This document shows, in pieces, positions 1 through 5,643 of a stretch of DNA of 11,275 nucleotides; the stretch's first letter is position 1, and every line of letters starts with the position of its first letter. Source of the DNA: a bacterium. Its GTDB lineage: Bacteria; Planctomycetota; UBA11346. Below the pieces are notes generated by a model. The model worked only from the letters and a program-made list of their open reading frames with translations, ran no database searches and was not told where the DNA came from. The DNA lies in contig JAIFKN010000149.1 in assembly GCA_020049615.1 (NCBI GenBank), forward strand, positions 1 to 11,275, given 5' to 3'. Made by a program: the position numbers and the translations under genes.

Positions 1-254
1 TTGTTGGCCTTGAGGTGGGCGGTGGCCTTGGCGCGCAGGTCGCGCTCCTCGATCTCCAGCTTGCGCACCTGGGCCATCAGCTTCTCGCACAGGCCGGCGT
101 GGCTGGCGAGACCCTGGTTGAACTGGCCGATCTGCTTGCGCAGGTTCTCCTTCTCCACCTCGAGCAGGGCTTCGGGGTTGCGGCGTTCCATGCCGCTGAC
201 GAAGAGGCTGGCGAAGCCGCGGAAGAGGTTGCCGATACGTGCGAGGAGGGACAT
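1..254 (-). CDS. pspA: PspA/IM30 family membrane-stress protein, N-terminal part (cut by window edge)
   Basis: Eighty-four codons are visible from the ATG at 254; the 3' part lies beyond position 1. The protein begins MSLLARIGNLFRGFASLFVS, an amphipathic helix like the membrane-binding first helix of PspA/IM30/Vipp1. It continues into a long charged helix (about residues 22-84: NPEALLEVEKENLRKQIGQF, then KLMAQVRKLEIEERDLRAKA) with the heptad pattern of the PspA coiled-coil hairpin. PspA proteins are usually about 220-230 residues, so roughly a third is seen. Family members oligomerise on the inner face of the cytoplasmic membrane and limit proton leakage under envelope stress. A GGAG ribosome site lies 6 nt before the ATG. 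It sits 126 bp downstream of the SBP gene on the same strand, which may make it part of that cluster or an independent transcript. The family call rests on pattern recognition of the N-terminus only; another coiled-coil membrane protein is possible. Confidence 0.7.
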   Translation of the reverse strand, partial: MSLLARIGNLFRGFASLFVSGMERRNPEALLEVEKENLRKQIGQFNQGLASHAGLCEKLMAQVRKLEIEERDLRAKATAHLKAN

Positions 255-274
255 GGGCGTCTCCGGTTGAGTCT

Positions 275-303
275 GTCCTAGCGGCTTCCTGGCCGATGGT
301 CAA
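275..303 (-). promoter_or_regulatory. Candidate sigma-70-type promoter for the pspA-like gene
   Basis: Read on the minus strand, TTGACC (298-303; five of six consensus -35 bases) and TAGGAC (275-280; three of six -10 bases) are separated by exactly 17 nt. A start about 7 nt later would give a very short leader carrying the GGAG site before the ATG at 254. The -35 hexamer overlaps the loop of the 292-314 hairpin, so folding or a bound repressor could affect it. The weak -10 match in GC-rich DNA makes this only a candidate. Confidence 0.3.
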
Positions 304-377
304 AGGCCATCGGCGTCCGGGAGCGTTGACATCCACGTCAACGGTTCTGCCCGATCCGTCCACGTGGACGTCGGATC
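292..377. repeat. Series of short dyads in the gap between the SBP and pspA-like genes
   Basis: The gap 255-380 holds no gene but has consecutive inverted repeats. GCCGATGG (292-299) pairs with CCATCGGC (307-314) across 7 nt. CGTTGAC (324-330) pairs with GTCAACG (337-343) across 6 nt. A perfect 14-bp palindrome, CGTCCACGTGGACG, lies at 357-370, nested inside GATCCG (353-358) and CGGATC (372-377). They follow the stop codon of the minus-strand SBP gene (381) and precede pspA, so they could be a termination structure, operator sites for pspA, or both. No U-tract follows any stem, so a classical intrinsic terminator is not shown. Confidence 0.6.
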
Positions 378-380
378 TCC

Positions 381-1559
381 CTACCTTCCGACCGCACGCT
401 GCCAGCCGGTGAGGAGGTTCTGGATGACCTCCCCCGAGGGCGCCTGCACCACCTCGGGCAGATCGATGCGCAGGCCGTACTTGGCCAGGTCGAGGAACGG
501 ACTTCCCGGGTCCTTGATCGGCACTGCCGGGTCGCCGGGGCGGAAGCCGTGTTCCAGGGCCTTGCGCTGCGCCTGCTCGGCCATGAGGAAGTCGAGGAAG
601 CGTCCAGCGGCGGCGCGGTGGTCGGCGGTGTTCCACGGCGCGTCGATGATGTAGGCCGGGTTGTCGTTCCAGGCGTTGGGCACCGGGTAGGTGACGCGCA
701 GATCACCCCAGCGGCCCTGGGCGTTGCGCAGGTAGTCGATGGCGACGCTTTCGTAGACGCACAGGCCGTCGTAGGCCGAGGGGCCCTTCAGCACCATCTC
801 CTTCATCTGGTTGCCGGTGGAGTTCGACAGTCCGGCGACGCCCTTCTCGAAAGCGGTGAGCCAGACCTGGAACTTGGCGTCCATCACCTGCGCCATGCCC
901 AGGGTGCGGATCTGATGGAAGTCGTGAGCCATCAGCACCAGGGCCATCAGTCCGCTGTTGCTCTGGTTGGGATGGGCGTGGCCGAACTTGAGGAAGCCCC
1001 ATTCGGGCTTGCCAGCGATGCCCGCCCAGCCGGTCGGCTCGGCGACCAGCCTGGCGATGTCGCGGAAGGTCTGCGGCGGCTGCTTGATCGCGGCGAAGCG
1101 CTCGGCCCACCACACGCAGACCATCGGCGTCAGCGCCAGGATCTCAGTGCGGGAGAACGGCTCCTTGCCGTGCTTGACTTGCCAGTCGGCCGCGAAATTC
1201 GCCGAGTAGAGGCTCGAGGCCGGCGCCCACACGTGGAGTTGCTCGCCAGCGAGCACGCTCTGCGCGCCTTCCAGCGAGCCCTTGGCGACGAGGTCGACCT
1301 GGATCGACGGTTCGGACTTGGCGAACTCCTCGGCCGCCCATTTCAGCCAGCGTTCCTTCTCGGTGCCATAGGCGACCGCGATGCGCACGGCGGCACCGCT
1401 GCGCGGAGGCGGCGTCGTGCTGGTACCTGGCGTCGGATCCGGCAACGAAGCCGGCTTGCCGAGCAGGAACTTCCACGCCAGGAAGGCGCAGCCGCCGAGC
1501 ACCAGGACGATGAACAGCTTGCCGAGCAGGGTGGCTTTGGGACCGGATTCGTCGCTCAT
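381..1559 (-). CDS. Membrane-anchored solute-binding protein without VWA domain (paralog of the next gene upstream)
   Basis: This is a 392-residue protein. Residues 13-33 form a hydrophobic segment (LFIVLVLGGCAFLAWKFLL), followed by a Pro/Thr/Ser-rich linker (35-55) and a periplasmic type II solute-binding domain (about 57-350, SBP_bac_11-like) in an export-then-bind layout. The conserved block KPEWGFLKFGHAHPNQSNSG (184-203) matches QPQWGRFRFGHTHPEFSNSG in the upstream neighbour; both share the order of all later blocks. The C-terminus (APSGEVIQNLLTGW) stops exactly where the VWA domain begins in that neighbour. C24 in LGGC resembles a lipobox, but hydrophobicity continues past it, so a transmembrane anchor is more likely. 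The ATG at 1559 was chosen because it lies 7 nt after the upstream stop and starts the signal/anchor; no strong ribosome site precedes it, suggesting translational coupling. The ligand is unknown; no permease or ABC ATPase gene is adjacent. Confidence 0.8.
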   Translation of the reverse strand: MSDESGPKATLLGKLFIVLVLGGCAFLAWKFLLGKPASLPDPTPGTSTTPPPRSGAAVRIAVAYGTEKERWLKWAAEEFAKSEPSIQVDLVAKGSLEGAQSVLAGEQLHVWAPASSLYSANFAADWQVKHGKEPFSRTEILALTPMVCVWWAERFAAIKQPPQTFRDIARLVAEPTGWAGIAGKPEWGFLKFGHAHPNQSNSGLMALVLMAHDFHQIRTLGMAQVMDAKFQVWLTAFEKGVAGLSNSTGNQMKEMVLKGPSAYDGLCVYESVAIDYLRNAQGRWGDLRVTYPVPNAWNDNPAYIIDAPWNTADHRAAAGRFLDFLMAEQAQRKALEHGFRPGDPAVPIKDPGSPFLDLAKYGLRIDLPEVVQAPSGEVIQNLLTGWQRAVGR

Positions 1560-1566
1560 GGTCAGC

Positions 1567-3252
1567 TCAGAAGAAGGTGGCGATGTCGCGGAAGACCAGG
1601 CGGATGTCGCCGGTGCCGCCTTTATAGGCCTTGGCCTGGGTCGTCTCGCTGATGCGCTTGAGCACCCCGCCGTCCGCCGACGTGCCGTAGGCGATGGTGA
1701 AGACGCGCAGGGCGCCGCCGCTCTCGGGGCCTGGATCGATGCGCGCCAGCAGCGCCTCCAGCGCGGTCGAACTGGTGGTATCCGAGCCATCGGACAGCAC
1801 CACCACGGCTTTGATCGCCTCCTGGTCGGGATCAGCCTGCAGGGCGGTGATGGCCTGCAGCACGGCGTCGTAGAGCGCGGTCTTGCCGCCGGCGATCAGT
1901 CCGCCGACCTGCGACTGGGCCTGGGCCCGGACGGTCGACAGCGGCTGGTTCTGCGCCAGCCATTGCGGCGAGCTGCTGAAGGTCATCAGCGACAGTCGGT
2001 CGCCGGGATTGAGCAGGCCGAGGAACTCGGCCGCGCCCTCGCGCGCCGCGCCGATCTTGCCGTCCTCCTCCATCGAACCGCTGGTGTCGAGGACCAGGGC
2101 GATGTGCGCCGGCTTCTTGGCCCCGCGCCACATCGCGATGCAGGCGTCGATCACCTCGGCGCTGGGCACCTCCAGGGTGGTCGATGGTTCCTTGGGATCG
2201 ACCCCGTGCGCGGCGTCGATCGGCGCTGCGACCGGCACCTCGACCGCGGCGGGGCGGAAGCCGAAGCGCAGCGCGGCCTCCTGCTGCGGCCGTTCGAGCA
2301 GGAACTTCACGTAGGCCTGGGCGGCCTGGCGGCGCTCGGCCGTCACCCACGGGCGCTCGACGATGCCGGTCGGGTGGTCGCTCCAGAAGGTGCCCTCCTT
2401 CGGGTAGATCGCGACCACGGGGAACGACGGTTTCGGCGTCGCGGCGTTGGCCTCGATGACCAGGTTCTCGTACAGCACCGCCGCCGAGAGGTAGCCGGGG
2501 CCGCCGGCAAACATGCGCTTGCCGAAGAAGCCGGTCGAGGAGCCGTAGTGGACCACGGCCCGCTCGATGCCGTTGACGTACTGCGTGACCTCGGGCCGCT
2601 GCACATCGGCGACGGTGAGTCCGCCCTGCTTGCCGGCGCCGGCGTAGGTCTCGGCGAGCAGGGTCTGCAGGCCGGAGTTGGAGAATTCGGGGTGGGTGTG
2701 GCCGAAGCGGAAGCGGCCCCACTGCGGCTGGCCCTTGGCCGCCCAGCCCTGCGGCTCCTTGGCCATGGCCAGGACCTCGGCCCAGCCGATGCGCGTCTGA
2801 GGCCAGCCCAGCGCCTCCGCCATCGGCTTCCACATGGCGATGACGACTGGCGACAGCACCACGTTCTCGGTCTTCGCCACCAGATCGGCTCCGGTGGCGG
2901 CACGGCTGCGCGCGTTCGCCAGGGTGATGAAGGCGGCCGAGGCCGGGCTGACCAGGTCGGCCTGGTCGCGACCGGCGAGGACATCATCGATCAGTTCGCC
3001 AGAGCCCTTGGCCACCGCGGTGACGAACACCGCCTTGCCAGCGACCTGCACCTTGCGGTTGTTGAAATCCTTGGTCACCGCCTCCAGCCAGGCCTGCTTC
3101 TCCGAGCCGTAGACGATGCTGATGGCGAGCGCGTCAACGGGGGCAGCGGGCTGGGCCTCGGGGGCCGTCGTCTCGGCCGGGGGGGTGCTGTTACCGAACC
3201 ACAGCACGGCACCGATGATGCCGATGATCAAGACGAAGAGGAAGGCCTTCAT
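1567..3252 (-). CDS. Membrane-anchored solute-binding domain fused to a C-terminal VWA domain
   Basis: This is a 561-residue protein. An N-terminal hydrophobic anchor (residues 3-19, FLFVLIIGIIGAVLWFG) is followed by a Pro/Ala/Thr-rich linker (20-41). A type II solute-binding domain spans about 43-345, with the block GRFRFGHTHPEFSNSG at 179-194. A von Willebrand factor A domain spans about 383-545. The VWA metal-ion-dependent adhesion site is complete: DTSGS (D389, S391, S393), T458 in GGKTAL, and D488 in VVLSDGSD, so it should bind Mg2+ and engage a protein partner or ligand. There is no cysteine at the anchor, so it is probably held by the uncleaved helix with both domains outside the cytoplasmic membrane. 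The protein resembles the family annotated as substrate-binding and VWA domain protein, or Ca-activated chloride channel homologue; that channel name is not evidence of channel activity. The gene is followed after 7 nt by its VWA-less paralog. The leader has no clear ribosome site. Confidence 0.88.
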   Translation of the reverse strand: MKAFLFVLIIGIIGAVLWFGNSTPPAETTAPEAQPAAPVDALAISIVYGSEKQAWLEAVTKDFNNRKVQVAGKAVFVTAVAKGSGELIDDVLAGRDQADLVSPASAAFITLANARSRAATGADLVAKTENVVLSPVVIAMWKPMAEALGWPQTRIGWAEVLAMAKEPQGWAAKGQPQWGRFRFGHTHPEFSNSGLQTLLAETYAGAGKQGGLTVADVQRPEVTQYVNGIERAVVHYGSSTGFFGKRMFAGGPGYLSAAVLYENLVIEANAATPKPSFPVVAIYPKEGTFWSDHPTGIVERPWVTAERRQAAQAYVKFLLERPQQEAALRFGFRPAAVEVPVAAPIDAAHGVDPKEPSTTLEVPSAEVIDACIAMWRGAKKPAHIALVLDTSGSMEEDGKIGAAREGAAEFLGLLNPGDRLSLMTFSSSPQWLAQNQPLSTVRAQAQSQVGGLIAGGKTALYDAVLQAITALQADPDQEAIKAVVVLSDGSDTTSSTALEALLARIDPGPESGGALRVFTIAYGTSADGGVLKRISETTQAKAYKGGTGDIRLVFRDIATFF

Positions 3253-3293
3253 GGCTGCGAGAATGTGCAGCCACAGTTAAGGATCAATGAATA
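3253..3293 (-). promoter_or_regulatory. AT-rich leader before the SBP-VWA gene
   Basis: This 41-bp gap between the S4 gene stop and the SBP-VWA start contains a stretch (about 3271-3293) that is much more AT-rich than its surroundings. On the minus strand it includes TTGATC and TTAACT. It could hold a promoter separating the SBP pair from the S4 gene, but no well-spaced pair of -35/-10 hexamers is visible, so promoter identity is not established. Confidence 0.2.
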
Positions 3294-3566
3294 CTAACGA
3301 TCTACAGTGAACGTTTTTCCGTCGATGACGACGATGTCGCCCTTCTCCAGCTTGCGGCCGGGGCGGTTGTCCGCCTCGCCGTTGACCCAGGCGCGTCCTT
3401 CGCGCACCAGCGCCTTGGCGTGGCCACCGGTCTGAGCGACCTGGACCACTTTGAGGAACTGGGCCAGGGTGATCGGCTCCTCGTGGCGGTGCTTGGCCGG
3501 TGCAGGGGGTGCCGGGGCGACCGGGGCCGGACGGGCGGCGGGGTTCTTCTGCTTAGGACCAAGCAT
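3294..3566 (-). CDS. Small S4-domain RNA-binding protein (YbcJ/YaaA-type)
   Basis: This 90-residue protein has a basic, Ala/Pro-rich tail (about 1-28) followed by one S4 domain (about 31-90). The domain has the typical pattern ITLAQFLKVVQVAQTGGHAK, REGRAWVNGEADNRPGRKL, and KGDIVVIDGK. Single-domain S4 proteins of this kind bind structured RNA, usually in ribosome or tRNA quality control, and the S4 fold alone does not define the target. The ATG at 3566 has the strongest ribosome site in the window: GGGAGG at 3571-3576, 4 nt upstream. It lies between the pfkB-like gene (194 bp upstream, across a palindrome-rich gap) and the SBP-VWA gene (41 bp downstream), so it probably starts its own transcript. 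The Ala/Pro-rich N-terminal extension is longer than in the minimal YbcJ form. Confidence 0.85.
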   Translation of the reverse strand: MLGPKQKNPAARPAPVAPAPPAPAKHRHEEPITLAQFLKVVQVAQTGGHAKALVREGRAWVNGEADNRPGRKLEKGDIVVIDGKTFTVDR

Positions 3567-3600
3567 CGAGCCTCCCTTTGATCTCGTGCCGTGTCAGTTC

Positions 3601-3760
3601 AGGGGCTGCGCCCCTACGGCCCTGGGGGCCTACCCCCGGGCTTTGTCGCTGCTCAGTTCCGTCGCACGTGCTCCGGAACTGCTGCGGCATCGGCTTCGCC
3701 GATTGTATGCCGCCACCGCCGCTCGGCGCCCGCCCCATCGCTGCGCGACGGGGCCCCGTC
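3601..3760. repeat. Palindrome cluster between the pfkB-like and S4 genes
   Basis: Five successive hairpin-forming units fill this gap. They are: AGGGGC/GCCCCT with a 3-nt loop (3601-3615); GGGGG/CCCCC flanked by CCC/GGG with a bulged T (3620-3640); CAGTTCCG (3654-3661) with CGGAACTG (3674-3681) around an internal GCACGTGC palindrome; GCGGCAT (3684-3690) with ATGCCGC (3707-3713), enclosing ATCGGC-TTC-GCCGAT; and a perfect 14-bp palindrome, GACGGGGCCCCGTC, at 3747-3760, touching the pfkB stop. No coding signal is convincing. It may terminate the FHA-pfkB transcript or be a dispersed REP-like element. No U-tract follows the stems. Confidence 0.65.
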
Positions 3761-4717
3761 TCAGGACCAGGCATGCCGCGGCACCTGCGCGCCGACCACC
3801 TCGACGGCGGCGGCGCCAGCGCGGGCGGCGAGTTCGCCGCAGACGTCGAGCGGGCAGCCGCGGACCAGGCCGGCGAGCAGGCCGGCGAGCCAGGCGTCGC
3901 CTGCGCCGTTGCTGTCGATGGCCTTGGCCGGGATGCCCGGCGTGTGCAACTTCTCGCCGCCACGTCGCAGCCAGGCGCCATCGGCGCCGATCTTCACCGC
4001 GGCGAAGCGCACCAGCGGGGCGATCTCGTCGAGCGCGGCGCGCGGATCGCCCTTGCTCCAGGCGGCGGCCTCGTCCTGGTTGAGGATGGCGCCGCCGACC
4101 AGGCCCTGGGACATCAGTTCGGAGAGGACCGGCTGGTTGGCGCGCACGACCTCGTGCGAGGCGAAGTCGAGGACGAGTTCGGCGCCGGCCTGGCGCGAGG
4201 CCAGGGCGATGGCGCGGACCAGGCCGTGGTCATAGCAGGAATAGCCTTCCATGACCACGAAGCGGGCGCCGGCGAAGGCCTCGGGCGAGACCTCGGCGGC
4301 GGAGAGGGTGGCGGCAGCGCCCAGGCAGGTGCGGAAGGTGCGCTGCGCGTCCGGGGTGACCATCGCCAGGACGCGTCCGGTCGGGGTCTGCTGCCGGATG
4401 ATCAGGCGGGCGTCGACGCCCTGCACCGCCAGCGACATGCGCATGAACTCGCCGAGATCGTCGTCGCCGGTGCAGCCGATGAAGGCGGCGTTCAGGCCGA
4501 GGTTGGCGCAGCCGGCAAGGACGTTGCAGGCCGAACCACCCGGTGCCTGCGCCGGCATGCCGCCGTGCGCCGCGAGCACGCGCCCGACCTCCGCGGCCGA
4601 GACCAGCTCCATGCCGCCCTTGGCGCCGGGCACGTGTTCGGAGAGGAAGGCGTCATCGACCTGGATGCAGAGGTCCACCAAGGGCGAGCCGAGGCCGATG
4701 ATCTGCGGCGCCGTCAC
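3761..4717 (-). CDS. PfkB/ribokinase-family kinase, adenosine kinase-like
   Basis: This 318-residue kinase phosphorylates a sugar or nucleoside with ATP in the cytoplasm. Family signatures run in order: GLGSPLVD near the N-terminus (8-15), the substrate-side APGGSACNVLAGCANLG block (58-74), IGCTGDDDLGEFM (80-92), ILNQDEAAAW (211-220, the NxxE magnesium/phosphate motif), and the nucleotide/anion-hole motif DSNGAGDAWLAG (268-279) with catalytic D274. The length is normal for the family. The overall pattern resembles proteins annotated as adenosine kinase, but ribokinase- or fructokinase-like specificity cannot be excluded by eye. The start is GTG at 4717, forming GTGA with the stop of the upstream FHA gene (shared bases 4714-4717). 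An AGGG-type ribosome site lies just before it. This fixes a two-gene translationally coupled unit. One oddity is Asn-270, where many members have Thr/Ala before GAGD. Confidence 0.87.
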   Translation of the reverse strand: MTAPQIIGLGSPLVDLCIQVDDAFLSEHVPGAKGGMELVSAAEVGRVLAAHGGMPAQAPGGSACNVLAGCANLGLNAAFIGCTGDDDLGEFMRMSLAVQGVDARLIIRQQTPTGRVLAMVTPDAQRTFRTCLGAAATLSAAEVSPEAFAGARFVVMEGYSCYDHGLVRAIALASRQAGAELVLDFASHEVVRANQPVLSELMSQGLVGGAILNQDEAAAWSKGDPRAALDEIAPLVRFAAVKIGADGAWLRRGGEKLHTPGIPAKAIDSNGAGDAWLAGLLAGLVRGCPLDVCGELAARAGAAAVEVVGAQVPRHAWS

Positions 4718-5430
4718 TTCCCTGCCTCGTCGAGCATGCGCGCGACTTCCATCAGTACGCCGGGTCCGCTGCCCTGGATCGAGCGCTTGGGCGCGACCAC
4801 GGCGTCGGAGTGGAAGGCGAAGCGCGGCGGCGGGGTCTTGGCCAGCTGGGCCAGCGCGTCGATGCCGTCGATCGCGCCGGTGATGGCGTGGACCGGGACG
4901 CCGGAGGCCAGCCAGATCGAGCTCTGGCCGGGTCCACCGACCAGGTCGAGGCGGCCGCTCTTGCCGGTCTGCTGGAAGTACTGCAGCAGTTCGAGGACGC
5001 CGCCCTCGACGATGTTGCCGGTGAAGGCGGCGCCCTGGGTGGCGAGGTCGTTGAGCGAGAAGCCCGGCCCCATGGTTTCCTGGGCGCTGATCTGCGGTGC
5101 CTGGGCCGACAGCGAACTGGGATCGCCGCCCGGCGGCAGCATGTAGAGGCGGAAGACCTGGCCACCGACCTGCAGTTGGCTGCCGTCCTCGAGCGCCACC
5201 TCGCTGGTGATGCGCTGGCTGTTGACGAAGGTGCCGTTGCGGCTGTTGAGGTCGGCGAGCGACCAGCCCTTCCCCTCGGTCCAACGCAGTTCGGCGTGCT
5301 TGCGCGAAGCGAGCGCGTCCTGGACCGGGATGTCGATGCCGTCCTCGCGCCCGAAGACGTAGGTGCGTCCTGGCAGCAGGCGGCGGGCCTGGCGGGAGGC
5401 GGAGACGATGAAGTAGCCTATGGCAGCCAT
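4714..5430 (-). CDS. FHA domain protein with C-terminal DUF4388 domain
   Basis: This is a 238-residue cytoplasmic signalling protein. The N-terminal FHA domain (about 22-95) shows the phosphothreonine-binding residues: FGRE (26-29), SRKHAEL (42-48), and LNSRNGTFVN (61-70). After a Ser/Gln/Pro-rich linker (100-130) comes a DUF4388 domain (about 135-236: FTGNIVEGGVLELLQYFQQ, SGRLDL, IWLASGVPVHAITG, then RFAFHSDAV and GVLMEVARMLDE). DUF4388 (PATAN-like) domains occur in bacterial two-component and motility regulators; FHA domains recognise Ser/Thr-phosphorylated partners. A link to a Ser/Thr kinase pathway is therefore inferred, with no kinase in the window. The ATG at 5430 is preceded by GAGGG about 3 nt away. 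The stop overlaps the GTG start of the pfkB-like gene by 4 nt, so the two are co-translated. Confidence 0.88.
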   Translation of the reverse strand: MAAIGYFIVSASRQARRLLPGRTYVFGREDGIDIPVQDALASRKHAELRWTEGKGWSLADLNSRNGTFVNSQRITSEVALEDGSQLQVGGQVFRLYMLPPGGDPSSLSAQAPQISAQETMGPGFSLNDLATQGAAFTGNIVEGGVLELLQYFQQTGKSGRLDLVGGPGQSSIWLASGVPVHAITGAIDGIDALAQLAKTPPPRFAFHSDAVVAPKRSIQGSGPGVLMEVARMLDEAGK

Positions 5431-5477
5431 TGCCCTCGCAGGCTAGTCGTCGGGGGGGAGTGTCCAGGGCTGCTGAA

Positions 5478-5620
5478 AGCCTTGAGGCTCGAGGCGTGAG
5501 GTTTGAGGTCATTGCCCCTGCTCCGTTGCGCGGCTTGCGGCGCGTGGGCAATGGACCTCACGCCTGACGCCTGAAGCCTCAAGCCTGGGCCAGCCTCCGG
5601 CTTCAGGCTTGAGGTTGGCG
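5478..5620. repeat. Large imperfect inverted repeat of TGAGGC-type units plus a third hairpin
   Basis: The left arm (5478-5517) and right arm (5546-5586) are imperfect reverse complements over about 40 bp. Shared blocks are AGCCTTGAGGCT/AGGCTTGAGGCT, AGGCGTGAGG/AGGCGTCAGG, TGAGGT and CATTGCCC, with small indels. The 28-nt loop lies at 5518-5545. A third copy of the unit forms its own hairpin: GCCAGCCTC (5589-5597) against GAGGTTGGC (5611-5619), one G-T mismatch, around CGGCTTCAGGCTT. The element occupies most of the 213-bp gap between the divergent FHA (start 5430) and ATPase (start 5644) genes. It resembles REP/BIME-type intergenic repeats. No coding content is seen. Confidence 0.75.
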
Positions 5621-5643
5621 GAACCTGTCCACAAGGCTGGCGC

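Noticed and set aside
1567..3252. Calcium-activated chloride channel
   Set aside because: Homologs may carry this name, but the protein has only one N-terminal hydrophobic helix and no channel-forming segments; SBP plus VWA is what the sequence shows.
1381..3297. A 638-codon plus-strand open frame antisense to the two solute-binding genes
   Set aside because: It is the complementary reading of GC-rich genes with clear domains on the minus strand; its translation is Arg/Gly/Leu-rich with no recognisable domain.
5461..5643. Insertion sequence or transposon end
   Set aside because: There is an inverted repeat but no transposase gene and no visible target duplication; a REP-like palindrome explains it better.
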